Below, in pieces: positions 46,806 through 56,552 of a stretch of 64,000 nt of DNA. Numbering within the stretch: position 1 is the first letter of the stretch; every line of letters begins with the position of its first letter. A program made the position numbers and the translations under genes. This DNA comes from Terribacillus saccharophilus (GTDB lineage: Bacteria > Bacillota > Bacilli > Bacillales > Amphibacillaceae), in NCBI GenBank assembly GCA_900110015.1, contig FOCD01000001.1:62001-126000 (forward strand), given 5' to 3'. Under the pieces are notes generated by a model. The model was not told the origin of the DNA and did no database searches. It saw only the letters and a list, made by a program, of their open reading frames with translations.

Positions 46806-47378
46806 ATGGACCAGGTTGGCGTGAGTATGTTGACGGTCGTCGCAACAGGGGGATTGTTTGCACCGCTTTTGTTCGTCCTCCTATACCTGCTTCGACCAGC
46901 TTTATTTCTGCCTGTCGTTTTCCTATGTATTTCAGGTGGAATCCTGTTCGGTGCTGTAGCTGGTACGATTTTGTCCATTATCGGTATTACCGCATCCAGT
47001 ATGCTGTTCTATGGTATCGCACAGCGTTTTCCTCGATCGGCAAACAGGATTCTCATGCTGAAACAAAAGCTGATTGGCAGGCACACGAGCTTTACAACGA
47101 GCCAAGTCGCCTTGATGCGGCTAGTACCTTTTATTCACTTCCACATCTTAAGCGTTTGCTTGATGGAAAATAACCGCAGCTGGAGATCATATGGGAAGGC
47201 CTCGATTCTATCGAGTATTCCGCTCGCCGCTGCCTATTCTTTTGCGGGCACATGGCTGCGCTATTTGCCTCCAGCAGCGATAGCAGGCGTCTTGATAGTC
47301 CTGCTAGCCTGTATTTATCTGATGCGGAAAAAGGAATTTACAATCAAATGGGAGGAATTTTTCAAAGAAAGTGCATAA
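46806..47378 (+). CDS. ytxB: TVP38/TMEM64 (VTT) family membrane protein, YtxB-like
   Basis: 190 residues, about five to six membrane segments, VTT/DedA-like fold. The family core is visible: PVVFLCISGGILFGAVAGT near residue 40, then ALMRLVPFIHFHILS near 115 with the usual Arg-Leu-x-Pro. VTT proteins are linked to lipid scrambling or transport; function here is unknown. In B. subtilis ytxB lies between dnaI and ytxC, so its place after ysdA suggests a local rearrangement. The ATG follows ggagtgag. Confidence 0.72.
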   Translation: MDQVGVSMLTVVATGGLFAPLLFVLLYLLRPALFLPVVFLCISGGILFGAVAGTILSIIGITASSMLFYGIAQRFPRSANRILMLKQKLIGRHTSFTTSQVALMRLVPFIHFHILSVCLMENNRSWRSYGKASILSSIPLAAAYSFAGTWLRYLPPAAIAGVLIVLLACIYLMRKKEFTIKWEEFFKESA

Positions 47379-47412
47379 AACACTGGCGCTTCTATAAGCT
47401 CCAGTGCTTTAT
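47377..47412. terminator. bidirectional terminator between ytxB and ysdB
   Basis: Stem CACTGG-GCTT / AAGC-CCAGTG with one mismatch, flanked by A-run and T-run. Confidence 0.75.
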
Positions 47413-47786
47413 CATATTTCTGTGAGGACGAGCTCTTTTATCGGATGCTTCCATTCAATAGAAGCATAAGGGAAATGGCTTAGAATGCATTCTTCCATCT
47501 TATATAAATCATTTCGGGAAAATCCAGATAATCGATCCGGCTGTACAGCATTCATAACAACTTTGGTAACTTCAAATCTGTCTTCCCTTGGCTGCAAATA
47601 CTTCTTACCAATCATACGATAGCCTCGATAGCTTAGCGAAAAATGGTGATCATACTGTTCGCGGTATTCCACTTCCTCTGCATCGAGGTGTGACATATCA
47701 TTGGCAGGGTTCTTCCTTGCTTTCATGACGGTGTAGAACAAAAGAATCGCTGCACCTGCAAGCAACAGGAGAAAAAGAATCTTCAT
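47412..47786 (-). CDS. ysdB: YsdB family membrane-anchored protein
   Basis: 124 residues. N-terminal membrane segment (about 3-20, ILFLLLLAGAAILLFYTV) followed by a cytoplasmic domain with conserved LSYRGYRMIGKKYLQPRED and FVTKVV-type stretch. It resembles B. subtilis YsdB, a sigma-W regulon member of unknown function found beside ysdA and ysdC. The start follows AAAGGAGG. Confidence 0.8.
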   Translation of the reverse strand: MKILFLLLLAGAAILLFYTVMKARKNPANDMSHLDAEEVEYREQYDHHFSLSYRGYRMIGKKYLQPREDRFEVTKVVMNAVQPDRLSGFSRNDLYKMEECILSHFPYASIEWKHPIKELVLTEI

Positions 47787-47899
47787 AGCGAGCAGGCCTC
47801 CTTTACTTTTTGTATAGATACGATTACGCTAAAGAAGAAGTTTCATCCGTTTTACTATACCCTCACTACATAAGAATAACGCAAGAAGGAGTCTTATAT

Positions 47900-48388
47900 A
47901 TGGATTACGAATATCTATTCAATAAACAGCGCGAGCTGGATACCTACATCGAAGACAATCTCGAATCAGCAAATCGTGACGATCTTTTCCGTAAAAAAAT
48001 ACTAGCGCTTCAGGTAGAAATCGGAGAATTGGCTAATGAGACACGCTGTTTCAAATTCTGGAGCAAAAAAGGCCCGAGTGAACAAAGTGTCATACTAGAG
48101 GAATATGTAGATGGTCTGCACTTTATTTTGTCAGTCGGACTTGATAAAGGTCTTATATATACGTCTAGACCGCTAAGTGATAATGGAAGTGACCAAACAG
48201 ATTCATTCTTGGAACTGTACCGTAGCATTGATGCCTTTTATAGCGAACCAGTACAGGAGACGTATGTCACGCTTTTCCAAAGCTTCCTGCAGCTAGGTCA
48301 GCAGCTAGGGTTCACGGAAGATTCGATTTTAAAGGCTTATCAGCAGAAAAACGAAGTGAATCATACAAGACAGGATGAAGGATATTAA
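47900..48388 (+). CDS. dimeric dUTPase family protein
   Basis: 162 residues, all-alpha dUTPase/MazG-like fold (dUTPase_2). Metal-binding acidic residues are visible in ALQVEIGELANETRCFKFW (E-x2-E near 42) and in LEEYVDGLHFILSVG (E-x3-D near 75). It is expected to hydrolyse dUTP to dUMP, limiting uracil in DNA. The frame opens further upstream, but AAGGAG 9 nt before ATG 47900 fixes the start. Followed after 18 bp by ysdC. Confidence 0.88.
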   Translation: MDYEYLFNKQRELDTYIEDNLESANRDDLFRKKILALQVEIGELANETRCFKFWSKKGPSEQSVILEEYVDGLHFILSVGLDKGLIYTSRPLSDNGSDQTDSFLELYRSIDAFYSEPVQETYVTLFQSFLQLGQQLGFTEDSILKAYQQKNEVNHTRQDEGY

Positions 48389-48406
48389 ACGGAGGAGGAA
48401 TACATA

Positions 48407-49486
48407 ATGAATGAAAAATTAAATATGCTGAAAAGTTTGACTGATGCACCAGGTGTTTCGGGTGATGAAACAGGTGTCCGCAAGGTAATGCGGGAGTTTA
48501 TCTCGCCATTTTCTGATGAGATCACAACGGATAATCTCGGCAGTTTGATTGCCATCCAAAAAGGCAGTAAGACGGATGGTCCGAAAGTGATGGTTGCCGG
48601 TCACCTTGATGAAATCGGCTTTATGGTGACACGCATCGATGCGAATGGCTATCTGTATTTCCAGACACTTGGCGGCTGGTGGAGTCAAGTTATGCTTGCG
48701 CAGCGTGTGACCGTCCATACAAGGAAGGGTGAGCTTGTCGGCATTATCGGGTCCAAGCCACCGCATCTATTATCACTTGAAAAACGGAAAAAACCAGCTT
48801 CTATAGAAGAAATGTTCATCGATATCGGTGCAAGCAGCAAGGAAGAAGCAGAAGAATTCGGCGTACGTCCTGGTGACTCGGTTGTACCTTATTTTGAATT
48901 CACGAAAATGAAGAACGAAAAACTGCTTTTGGCGAAAGCATGGGATAACCGGATTGGCTGTGCCGTAGCAATCGATATTATGAAGAACTTGCATGATACC
49001 GACAAGGAAGCAACTGTTTATGGTGTTGGTACGGTTCAAGAAGAAGTTAGAAGAAGAGGTGCCACTACTTCTGCCAATAAAATTGGACCAGACATTGCTT
49101 TTGCAGTCGATACAGGTATCGCAGGTGACACACCTGGCATTAGCGACAGAGAAGCAACAGGTAAACTAGGTGCTGGACCACAGATCGTATTATATGATGC
49201 TGCACATATCGCTCATAAAGGTCTGCGTGATCTTGTGATTGAAACAGCAGAGGAACTGAATATTCCTTATCAGTACGATACGATCAAAGGCGGAGCAACA
49301 GATGCAGGAAGCATCCATCTGACGGGTAATGGAGTCCCTGCTTTGACAATCGGAATTCCGACGCGCTATATCCATACACATGCTGCCATGCTGCATGAAG
49401 ATGATTATGATAATACAGTTAAATTATTGACTGCAGTTATTCAGAAATTGGACAAAGAAACAGTCGAGAAAATAACGTATAGCTAA
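48407..49486 (+). CDS. ysdC: M42 family aminopeptidase YsdC
   Basis: 359 residues, M42 glutamyl/leucyl aminopeptidase family, tetrahedral cytosolic peptidases with two metal ions. Ligands are seen in [11 protein letters not shown] (His, Asp), AWDNRIGC (bridging Asp), the catalytic [11 protein letters not shown] (Glu pair), FAVDTG (Asp) and [12 protein letters not shown] (His). Equivalent to ysdC beside ysdB in B. subtilis. The ATG follows ggaggagg. Confidence 0.93.
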   Translation: MNEKLNMLKSLTDAPGVSGDETGVRKVMREFISPFSDEITTDNLGSLIAIQKGSKTDGPKVMVAGHLDEIGFMVTRIDANGYLYFQTLGGWWSQVMLAQRVTVHTRKGELVGIIGSKPPHLLSLEKRKKPASIEEMFIDIGASSKEEAEEFGVRPGDSVVPYFEFTKMKNEKLLLAKAWDNRIGCAVAIDIMKNLHDTDKEATVYGVGTVQEEVRRRGATTSANKIGPDIAFAVDTGIAGDTPGISDREATGKLGAGPQIVLYDAAHIAHKGLRDLVIETAEELNIPYQYDTIKGGATDAGSIHLTGNGVPALTIGIPTRYIHTHAAMLHEDDYDNTVKLLTAVIQKLDKETVEKITYS

Positions 49487-49488
49487 AT

Positions 49489-49523
49489 AAAAAACCAGCT
49501 TCCAAGCGGAAGCTGGTTTTTTA
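49489..49523. terminator. bidirectional terminator between ysdC and the transglycosylase
   Basis: Perfect stem AAAAACCAGCTTCC / GGAAGCTGGTTTTT. Confidence 0.93.
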
Positions 49524-50138
49524 TGCTAGGTAGCTGCCCATTATCTTTTGGACATAATTCGTTGTTTCATTGAATGGCGGGATGCCGTTATATTTATCGA
49601 CATTGCCCGGGCCAGCATTGTATGCTGCCAAAGCTAAGCTAGTGTTGCCGTTGTAACGATCCAGCATCTGTTTCAAATATTTCGTGCCTGCCATTACGTT
49701 CTGCTCCGGATCGAAGCTGTTCGTCACGCCAAGCCCAGCTGCTGTAGCCGGCATAAGCTGCATAAGACCTTGTGCACCTACGCCACTTTCAGCTAATGGA
49801 TCGAAGTTTGATTCCATCTGAATAACAGAACGGATGAGCTTTTCGTCGACGCCGTATCTAGAAGCAGCATCAGAGATGATACCATCTATCGTCTTATTAC
49901 CAGAACTCTTGGGAGCACTATCTGTAACAGATTGAACAGAAGGCGTGCTTTGAGTTTGTGTCATGGAACTAAGCGTTACATAAGGGTTTAGTCTAGCCGA
50001 AGAACCAGCATTCATCGCCTGCTGTAGCAGATTGCTGAAAGACTGACTGGAACTTGTGGTTCCTGAAAAGGCTGCCCGTTGCTGATAAGTAGCGAGCAAC
50101 GTCGGACTAAGTGTGGAAAGCAGATAGGATGTATCCAA
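49521..50138 (-). CDS. soluble lytic transglycosylase-like protein (SLT domain)
   Basis: 205 residues. A serine- and threonine-rich N-terminal region of about 85 residues precedes a goose-type lysozyme/SLT domain (about 90-205). The catalytic Glu is in [18 protein letters not shown], followed by [13 protein letters not shown] and [12 protein letters not shown]. It would cleave peptidoglycan between MurNAc and GlcNAc. No classical signal peptide is evident, so export is uncertain; it resembles B. subtilis YjbJ. Confidence 0.9.
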   Translation of the reverse strand: MDTSYLLSTLSPTLLATYQQRAAFSGTTSSSQSFSNLLQQAMNAGSSARLNPYVTLSSMTQTQSTPSVQSVTDSAPKSSGNKTIDGIISDAASRYGVDEKLIRSVIQMESNFDPLAESGVGAQGLMQLMPATAAGLGVTNSFDPEQNVMAGTKYLKQMLDRYNGNTSLALAAYNAGPGNVDKYNGIPPFNETTNYVQKIMGSYLA

Positions 50139-50219
50139 AAAACATATCTCCTGTCACATATTGTTAATCCAATTGTAGCTCAAAAGAACCAGGGGTACAA
50201 GACCTATTTCATCGGTGTT

Positions 50220-50432
50220 TTATCCTTGTGTTTGGACGCCCTTAGCTAGTGTATCGACCATTTCCTGCTTATCTTGGTCGCTGGCGTTTTTCCAGATCAG
50301 TTCGAATAAAACTCCCAGTCCGGGCAGAAGAACTTCTCTACCATCGATGGAATCTGTAATTGTAGCTTGCAGCTGTTCTTCATTGTTGTCCTTGATGTTG
50401 GCCAAGATAGCACGGCGGATATCTAAATCCAT
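50220..50432 (-). CDS. sspI: small acid-soluble spore protein SspI
   Basis: 70 residues. Matches the SspI family throughout: [20 protein letters not shown] start, [18 protein letters not shown] core. Minor spore-core protein made in the forespore. GAGGTG lies upstream. Beside ysgA and near pheS as in B. subtilis. Confidence 0.92.
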   Translation of the reverse strand: MDLDIRRAILANIKDNNEEQLQATITDSIDGREVLLPGLGVLFELIWKNASDQDKQEMVDTLAKGVQTQG

Positions 50433-50458
50433 GCATGAGCACCTCTTTTCTTTTTTTA

Positions 50459-50487
50459 TAGTTTGACCGCTGTTCGTAAAACTATGT
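50459..50487 (-). promoter_or_regulatory. candidate sigma-G promoter of sspI
   Basis: On the reverse strand: -35-like ACATA, 17-bp spacer, -10-like CAAACTA. It fits sigma-G loosely and is in the place expected for a forespore gene. It overlaps the divergent ysgA promoter. Confidence 0.35.
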
Positions 50488-50492
50488 ATGAT
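50463..50492 (+). promoter_or_regulatory. sigma-A promoter of ysgA
   Basis: -35 TTGACC (50463-50468), 18-bp spacer, -10 TATGAT (50487-50492). Confidence 0.6.
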
Positions 50493-50527
50493 AGAGGATA
50501 TGTCAAGAAAGAGGAAGTGAACGTGCG

Positions 50528-51268
50528 TTGATTACATCAACTCAAAATGCCCAAGTGAAACAGTGGCAGAAATTGAAACGAAAAAAGGAACGGACAAAAT
50601 CAAATACCTTCTTGGTAGAAGGATTCCATCTTGTAGAAGAAGCCATTAAAGCTGGCTGGACGATTGACCAGCTCATATTGCGGGAGGAAACGGAACATCC
50701 GGAATGGGCGTCGGAATTGGAGCCGATACGTGTATCAGACCATGTTTTCAAAGCAATCACGGAGACGGAAACACCGCAAGGAATTGCAGCAGTTGTACGG
50801 ATGCAGGACAAGAAGCTGAAGCGTCACAATCGTATCCTTATGCTGGATGCTGTCCAGGATCCAGGTAACTTAGGAACAATCATCCGCACGGCAGATGCAG
50901 CTGGGTTTGACGCTGTCTACTTGGGTGAAGGCTCAGCTGATCGGTATAATGACAAGGTTATCCGCGCAACACAAGGCTCTATCTTCCATTTGCCTGTTTT
51001 AACTGCCGATCTGGAGCTTTTATTACCGGAACTGCAAGAAAACGGGTATACCGTATGGGCAGCGGCATTAGAAGGTGCTGTCGATTATCGCGATTTGACT
51101 GCACCGAAAAAAACAGCACTGCTCGTCGGTAATGAAGGAGCAGGAATCGACAAACGGCTGATCGCCCAGAGCGATATGGCTGTAAAGATTCCTATTTTCG
51201 GAAAAGCAGAATCACTAAATGTGAGTATTGCTACAGGTATTTTGCTGTATCACACGGTAAATAGGTAA
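50528..51268 (+). CDS. ysgA: TrmH/SpoU family RNA 2'-O-methyltransferase
   Basis: 246 residues. N-terminal substrate-binding domain (1-95, [17 protein letters not shown]) and SpoU-type trefoil-knot domain (100-246) with the three SAM motifs: [19 protein letters not shown] (motif 1), [11 protein letters not shown] (motif 2) and [17 protein letters not shown] (motif 3). Methylates the 2'-O of a ribose in rRNA or tRNA; target not known. The start is TTG with a gaggaagtga site. Upstream of pheS as in B. subtilis. Confidence 0.9.
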   Translation: MITSTQNAQVKQWQKLKRKKERTKSNTFLVEGFHLVEEAIKAGWTIDQLILREETEHPEWASELEPIRVSDHVFKAITETETPQGIAAVVRMQDKKLKRHNRILMLDAVQDPGNLGTIIRTADAAGFDAVYLGEGSADRYNDKVIRATQGSIFHLPVLTADLELLLPELQENGYTVWAAALEGAVDYRDLTAPKKTALLVGNEGAGIDKRLIAQSDMAVKIPIFGKAESLNVSIATGILLYHTVNR

Positions 51269-51275
51269 AAGCGGG

Positions 51276-51304
51276 TTGCAAGAAGTCCCGGGATTTTCTA
51301 TAAT
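51276..51304 (+). promoter_or_regulatory. sigma-A promoter of the pheST leader
   Basis: -35 TTGCAA (51276-51281), 17-bp spacer, -10 TATAAT (51299-51304). Confidence 0.78.
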
Positions 51305-51310
51305 GAAACA

Positions 51311-51576
51311 AGATTAATATTGAGATGCGTGGAAAGAGTCAGTAATCCCTGCACATCGTAACAACAGGAAGGCGTGCCTGTAGACTGAGAGCATGCTGGT
51401 TGCGGCAGTGGATGAACCTTCACTCTGGAGCAGGCACCGGGACCTTGTCGATGACAAGTAAAGGTGTATCCGGATTGCTAAATCCGTTATCAAGCTTCAA
51501 GTTGGGTATACATGTATACCAACAAGGGTGGTACCGCGAATGAAAGCTCGTCCCTTTTCGGAGGGAGGGGCTTTTT
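51311..51576 (+). ncRNA. phenylalanyl T-box riboswitch
   Basis: Leader of pheST. Conserved T-box AGGGTGGTACCGCG at 51525-51538, followed by a terminator stem (AGCTCGTCCCT / AGGGAGGGGCT, 51545-51571) and TTTTTTT. The Phe specifier TTC lies at 51419-51421 in the stem I region (gaaccTTCactc). Uncharged tRNA-Phe should cause antitermination. Confidence 0.93.
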
Positions 51577-51606
51577 TTATGCTCAAAAATCATAGGAGGC
51601 AAAAGC

Positions 51607-52641
51607 ATGAGAGAAAAGCTCGAAGCATTACAAGCAGAAGCCATCGAGAAAGTACAGCAAGCAGATAACCTGCAAAGCTTGCAGGATGTACGTGTCGCTT
51701 ATTTAGGGAAAAAAGGTCCAATCACCGAAGTACTTCGCGGAATGGGAAAACTTTCTCCTGAAGAGCGTCCGGTTATTGGTGAATTGGCAAACAAAGTGCG
51801 TGAGGCAATTGCGACTGCTTTGGATAATAAAAAGAATTTGCTGGAAGAAGCAGCATTGAATGAACAGCTGCAAAAAGAAGCGATCGATGTCACATTGCCA
51901 GGACGACCTGTCAAAGCAGGCGGACCTCATCTTCTAACTAGCATCATCGAAGAAGTGGAAGACCTTTTCCTAGGCATGGGATTTGAAATCAAAGAAGGTC
52001 CAGAAGTGGAAACGGATTATTTCAACTTTGAAGCATTGAACTTGCCACAAGATCACCCTGCACGAGATATGCAGGACAGCTTCTATGTTACAGATCACTT
52101 GCTTTTACGTACGCAGACTTCCCCGGTCCAAGCTCGTACAATGCGTGAATACGACGGTAATAAAGCAATTAAAATGATCTGCCCAGGTATTGTGTACCGC
52201 CGTGATACAGATGATGCAACACATTCACATCAGTTCACTCAAATTGAGGGTCTGCTAGTCGACAAGAATGTCCGCATGAGTGACTTAAAAGGTGTTCTGC
52301 TTGAATTCTCTCGCAAGCTGTTCGGAGCCGACCGTGAAATCCGTCTGCGTCCAAGCTTCTTCCCGTTCACAGAGCCATCTGTTGAGGTTGATGTAACATG
52401 TAAGGTTTGTGACGGTAAAGGCTGTAACGTATGTAAGCATACTGGATGGATCGAAATCCTTGGTGCTGGTATGGTGCATTCCAACGTCCTTCGTATGAGC
52501 GGCTATGATCCAGAAGAATATTCTGGCTTCGCATTCGGTATGGGTGTTGAGCGGATTGCGATGCTCAAATACGGCGTCGATGATATCCGTCACTTCTATA
52601 CAAATGATGTACGATTCCTATCGCAATACCATAAGGCATAA
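51607..52641 (+). CDS. pheS: phenylalanyl-tRNA synthetase alpha subunit
   Basis: 344 residues. Catalytic subunit of the alpha2-beta2 class II enzyme. N-terminal coiled coil (1-85), core with motif 2 region ([20 protein letters not shown]) and motif 3 [17 protein letters not shown] near residue 310. A cysteine cluster [17 protein letters not shown] lies near 260. The ATG follows ataggagg. pheT follows after 15 bp. Confidence 0.98.
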   Translation: MREKLEALQAEAIEKVQQADNLQSLQDVRVAYLGKKGPITEVLRGMGKLSPEERPVIGELANKVREAIATALDNKKNLLEEAALNEQLQKEAIDVTLPGRPVKAGGPHLLTSIIEEVEDLFLGMGFEIKEGPEVETDYFNFEALNLPQDHPARDMQDSFYVTDHLLLRTQTSPVQARTMREYDGNKAIKMICPGIVYRRDTDDATHSHQFTQIEGLLVDKNVRMSDLKGVLLEFSRKLFGADREIRLRPSFFPFTEPSVEVDVTCKVCDGKGCNVCKHTGWIEILGAGMVHSNVLRMSGYDPEEYSGFAFGMGVERIAMLKYGVDDIRHFYTNDVRFLSQYHKA

Positions 52642-52656
52642 CGGGAGGCAAAAACG

Positions 52657-55083
52657 ATGTATGTATCTTTGAATTGGCTGAAGCAATATGTAGACATAGA
52701 TAATATTACGCCGGAGGAGCTAGCTGAAAGAATCACGCGCTCCGGAATTGAAGTAGAAAGTATTGAACGCGTAGCACCAGAAAGCACGAATGTTGTTGTC
52801 GGCTACGTGGAGAGCTGTGAACAGCATCCGAATGCAGATAAATTAAATCTTTGCCAAATCAATGTTGGCACTGAAACATATCAAATTATCTGCGGTGCAC
52901 CGAATATTACTCAAGGACAAAAGATTGCTGCGGCACTGCCGGGAGCACGTCTTCCAGGCGGCGTGAAAATTAAGAAAGCTAAACTGCGCGGAGTTGAATC
53001 CCACGGCATGGTATGCTCGCTGCAGGAGCTTGGCATTGATGAAAAATTCGTACCGAAGGAATTCGCAGAAGGAATCTTCGTTTTTCCGGAAGATACGGAG
53101 ATTGGTACGCCAGTTGCAGAATTGCTTAACTTGGATGATGTTATCTTAGAGCTTGGTTTGACACCAAACCGTGCGGATGCAATGAGCATGCTGGGTGTTG
53201 CGTATGAAGTGGCAGCTATCCTTAACAAGGAAGTAAAGCAGCCTGAGGAAACATATCAAACAAGCGACAACAAAGCGACTGACCTTGTTTCTGTGAAAGT
53301 GGAAGACGCTGAGCTTAACCCATATTACGGTGCGTTTGTTATTGAAGACGTAACTATTGCGCCATCACCGCTATGGATGCGCAATTACTTAATGGCAGCA
53401 GGCATTCGCCCAATCAACAACGTTGTTGATATTACAAACTATGTGCTGCTTGTTTACGGACAACCGCTGCACGCATTTGATTATGACAAAGTGGCAACGA
53501 AGGAAATCGTCGTACGTTCTGCTAAAGAGGGCGAGAAAATCCAAACATTGGATGATCAGGAGCGCACTTTAAAAGGCGATGAAATTGTTATTACAAACGG
53601 TAATGAGCCAATCGCGCTTGCAGGTGTGATGGGCGGAGCTAACTCAGAGGTTTCTGATGATACAAAGAATGTATTGCTAGAAGCTGCTTTCTTCGATGCA
53701 CGTGCCATTCGCCGTTCCAGCAAGCATCATAACTTGCGCAGTGAAGCGAGTGCACGCTACGAAAAAGGCATCGATCCGAATCGTGTTCAGCGAGCAGGAG
53801 CATATGCAGCACGTCTTCTTGCTGCGTATGCTGGCGGTAAGGTTGCACAAGGTGTTGTTGCATTCGACGAGCTGAATCGTGAAGAGAAGCAAGTCAAGAT
53901 TGATACAGCAAGTGTGAACAACCGTTTAGGTACAACGATTTCTGATGAAGAAATCGCGTCCATCCTGACAAAATTGCAGTTCGGCTTTGAACAAGATAAC
54001 AGTCAGTTCACTGTGTCTGTACCAACAAGACGCGGAGACATTAGCTTGTTCGAAGATATGCTGGAAGAAATCGCTCGTATTTACGGCTATGATAATATTC
54101 CTTACACATTGCCTGAAGGAGAAGCCTTTGCTGGTAAATTAACGACGAAGCAACATTTGAAACGTCAGCTGAAACAGTACTTGCAAGGTGCTGGACTGAT
54201 GGAAACTATCACTTACTCGCTAACAAGCAAAGTCCGCACAGAGATGCTTGTAAGTCCAGATGTGTTGGAGCAGGAAGTATTCCCGGTTAAATTAAAAATG
54301 CCGATGAGTGAAGAACACAGCCATTTGCGCCTTAGCATCATTCCTGAACTTGTAGACACACTTTCTTATAATGTGGCTCGTAATCAAGAGAACTTAGGCT
54401 ACTTTGAATTCGGCCGTGTATTCCTATCCAAAGAAGAACAGATTACGGAGCAGCCAACTGAAACGGCACGTCTAGCTGGAGCTTTGACTGGTACTTGGAT
54501 GGAACAGCCATGGCAGCAAGAGAAAAAGTCAGTCGATTTTTATGTAGCTAAAGGAATCGTAGAGGGGATCTTTGCCCAGCTTGATCTTGAACCTGTATTC
54601 CAGCAGGCACAAGTCGATGGCTACCATCCAGGACGTACGGCAACTGTATCTCTTCATGGCAAGGTTGTCGGCGTAGTCGGTCAGCTACACCCGACAGTTC
54701 AAAAAGCATTCGATCTTAAAGAAACATATGTGTTTGATTTGGACATCGCTTATTTAATGGATCAATACGAAGAAGTGCCTAGCTTCCGTACTATTCCGCG
54801 TCATCCTTCTGTTACGAGAGATATCGCGCTAGTTGTGGATGAAGCTGCACACGCAGGTGACATCCAGCGTACAATCCAAGAAGCTGGTGGAGCGCTTGTT
54901 CAGCAGGTACAAATCTTCGATGTGTATCAAGGAGAGCACATGGAAGCAGGCAAGAAGTCGATTGCCTACACAGTGCTTTACCAGGATCCGACACGCACAC
55001 TGACAGATGAAGAAGTAGAAGCATCTTATAACAACATCATCGAAAATGTGAAAGCGAAGCATGATGCAGAATTAAGAAGTTAA
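52657..55083 (+). CDS. pheT: phenylalanyl-tRNA synthetase beta subunit
   Basis: 808 residues. Order: N-terminal B1 and tRNA-binding OB domain (about 40-150, CEQHPNADKLNLCQINVG), B3/B4 editing domain (about 210-385, including ASARYEKGIDPNR), B5 (about 405-480), core-like domain (490-700) and C-terminal FDX-ACB anticodon-binding domain (about 713-808, IPRHPSVTRDIALVVD). Length is normal. Second gene of the T-box-controlled pheST operon. Confidence 0.98.
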   Translation: MYVSLNWLKQYVDIDNITPEELAERITRSGIEVESIERVAPESTNVVVGYVESCEQHPNADKLNLCQINVGTETYQIICGAPNITQGQKIAAALPGARLPGGVKIKKAKLRGVESHGMVCSLQELGIDEKFVPKEFAEGIFVFPEDTEIGTPVAELLNLDDVILELGLTPNRADAMSMLGVAYEVAAILNKEVKQPEETYQTSDNKATDLVSVKVEDAELNPYYGAFVIEDVTIAPSPLWMRNYLMAAGIRPINNVVDITNYVLLVYGQPLHAFDYDKVATKEIVVRSAKEGEKIQTLDDQERTLKGDEIVITNGNEPIALAGVMGGANSEVSDDTKNVLLEAAFFDARAIRRSSKHHNLRSEASARYEKGIDPNRVQRAGAYAARLLAAYAGGKVAQGVVAFDELNREEKQVKIDTASVNNRLGTTISDEEIASILTKLQFGFEQDNSQFTVSVPTRRGDISLFEDMLEEIARIYGYDNIPYTLPEGEAFAGKLTTKQHLKRQLKQYLQGAGLMETITYSLTSKVRTEMLVSPDVLEQEVFPVKLKMPMSEEHSHLRLSIIPELVDTLSYNVARNQENLGYFEFGRVFLSKEEQITEQPTETARLAGALTGTWMEQPWQQEKKSVDFYVAKGIVEGIFAQLDLEPVFQQAQVDGYHPGRTATVSLHGKVVGVVGQLHPTVQKAFDLKETYVFDLDIAYLMDQYEEVPSFRTIPRHPSVTRDIALVVDEAAHAGDIQRTIQEAGGALVQQVQIFDVYQGEHMEAGKKSIAYTVLYQDPTRTLTDEEVEASYNNIIENVKAKHDAELRS

Positions 55084-55088
55084 AGAAG

Positions 55089-55130
55089 AAGGGGATAATA
55101 GAGCTGTTAGGGCTTTATTATCCTTTTTTC
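55089..55130 (+). terminator. terminator after pheT
   Basis: Stem GGATAATA-AGC / GCT-TATTATCC followed by TTTTTT. Confidence 0.85.
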
Positions 55131-55272
55131 TTTGTTATTGAGAGGGTCATGCCAAATATTACTTCTTAGTAGTAATTCATCTAAACTATTGCCGAAAAAA
55201 ACTTTATTTGTTATATTTTTACATATAAGATAGGGATATAAAATGAAGCTGTTTTGAAGAGGAGTGATTTTA

Positions 55273-55458
55273 ATGCGTTTTACCATGAAAGATAAAATCT
55301 ACTTTACGCTTTTAGGTATATTCTTAATAATCAGTATATATGGGATCATTCAAGGAGGAAGGATCGGCCTCGGTTTGATGATTTTAGTAGGCATTAATAT
55401 TACTATGGTTCTAGTTAGAAAGATAAGGAATAAAAAGGAACTTGATGCAGAACTATAA
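55273..55458 (+). CDS. small hypothetical membrane protein
   Basis: 61 residues, not recognised. Two hydrophobic segments (about 9-26 and 29-46, separated by a QGGRIG turn) and a charged tail (RKIRNKKELDAEL), as in a hairpin membrane protein. ATG 55273 has a gaggag site 9 nt upstream; GTG 55264 is also in frame but sits on that site. It lies in AT-rich sequence between pheT and the Nudix gene, absent from the B. subtilis order. The space 55459-55639 shows no gene. Confidence 0.6.
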   Translation: MRFTMKDKIYFTLLGIFLIISIYGIIQGGRIGLGLMILVGINITMVLVRKIRNKKELDAEL

Positions 55459-55639
55459 AATGGAATAAACTTTGACTAATCTAATTAGATGGCTCTATTA
55501 CAATATGGGTTAGGAACCTACAGACCTTACGGCAAATGCCTTTCATCTGTTGATTCTTGATCCATTTTCTTTTGTTTGCTTCCTGTAATGAACCTAGGAA
55601 GATACAGAAGAAACGATAGAAAAATGAAGGAGGCACAAT

Positions 55640-56092
55640 ATGGATTATATCTCATACATACGAAGTAAAGTAGGAAACGAGAAAGTGATCATGGTTGTAG
55701 CAGGAGCATTTGTTCAAAACGAGGCAGGAGAACTATTATTGCAAAAAAGAAGAGACACTGACGAATGGGGATTGCCCGGGGGCTTTATGGAAATAGGAGA
55801 GAGTACAGCGGAAACAGCCAGACGCGAGGTTTTTGAAGAAACGGGCCTTCAACTTGGAGAACTGCAGCTTTTCCGCGTGTACTCTGGACCTGAATATGAC
55901 AAGACGTTTGCCAATGGTGATCAAGTGGCGCTTGTGCAAGTTTTATATAGTTGTCGAGAATTCACTGGCGAACTGATTAAATCTAATAACGAATCTGCTG
56001 ATAATGCATTTTTCCAGCTGAAAGCATTACCTAAGGAGTTGTTCCAGGAGCATATATCACTTATCCAGGATTTTCAGCAAGCGTTGAAATAG
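55640..56092 (+). CDS. Nudix hydrolase
   Basis: 150 residues, single Nudix domain. The box is complete: GGFMEIGESTAETARREVF continuing EETGL (near residues 47-70), matching GX5EX7REUXEEXGU with all metal-binding glutamates. Substrate unknown; such proteins hydrolyse nucleoside diphosphates linked to another moiety. The ATG follows aaggagg. It is an accessory gene between pheT and rnhC. Confidence 0.88.
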   Translation: MDYISYIRSKVGNEKVIMVVAGAFVQNEAGELLLQKRRDTDEWGLPGGFMEIGESTAETARREVFEETGLQLGELQLFRVYSGPEYDKTFANGDQVALVQVLYSCREFTGELIKSNNESADNAFFQLKALPKELFQEHISLIQDFQQALK

Positions 56093-56246
56093 ATGAATGG
56101 TAAAGAAACGAGGGTTTGCTTTCATGTACAAATAACAAAGTTGAAAAATACAGGAAAATCGCAAGTGTCGCTGCGCTATTATCGGGAATTATAACGTTAA
56201 AAGGCATAAATCCTGTCTATACTGGTAATAAGCGAGGAGATAAAAG

Positions 56247-56552
56247 ATGGCGAGACAGCAAACAGGTAGATGCAAGCTCTGTGGCAGGGACGAGGTCACC
56301 TTGACAGAGCATCATCTAATCCCGAAGGAAATGGGCGGCACATTTCTGGATACAGCGATGATATGTATATCATGCCATAAGCAAATTCATGCTTTATATA
56401 CAAATGAGGAGCTTGCTGCAAGGCTGCCTAGTATCGAAGCCTTGCGGGCGGATGAAAAGCTGTCTAAATATATCAAATGGATCCGCAAACAGCCTGCGGG
56501 CAGGCTTGTGCGTACAAGAAAATCAAACAGCCGCCGCGGATACGGGCGTTAA
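56247..56552 (+). CDS. HNH endonuclease-like protein
   Basis: 101 residues. Two zinc-type cysteine pairs (CKLCGRD near 9 and CISCHKQIH near 50) flank an HNH core with EHHLIPKEMGG and the final His of the CxxCHxxxH. The tail is highly basic (RKSNSRRGYGR). Resembles small YisB-type HNH proteins; nuclease activity is inferred only. The ATG follows cgaggagat. Its stop overlaps convergent rnhC by 4 bp (TTAA). No gene is seen in 56093-56246. Confidence 0.75.
   Translation: MARQQTGRCKLCGRDEVTLTEHHLIPKEMGGTFLDTAMICISCHKQIHALYTNEELAARLPSIEALRADEKLSKYIKWIRKQPAGRLVRTRKSNSRRGYGR

Noticed and set aside
56116-56304. 62-codon ORF between the Nudix and HNH genes
   Set aside because: Overlaps the HNH start, has no good ribosome site and no recognisable domain.
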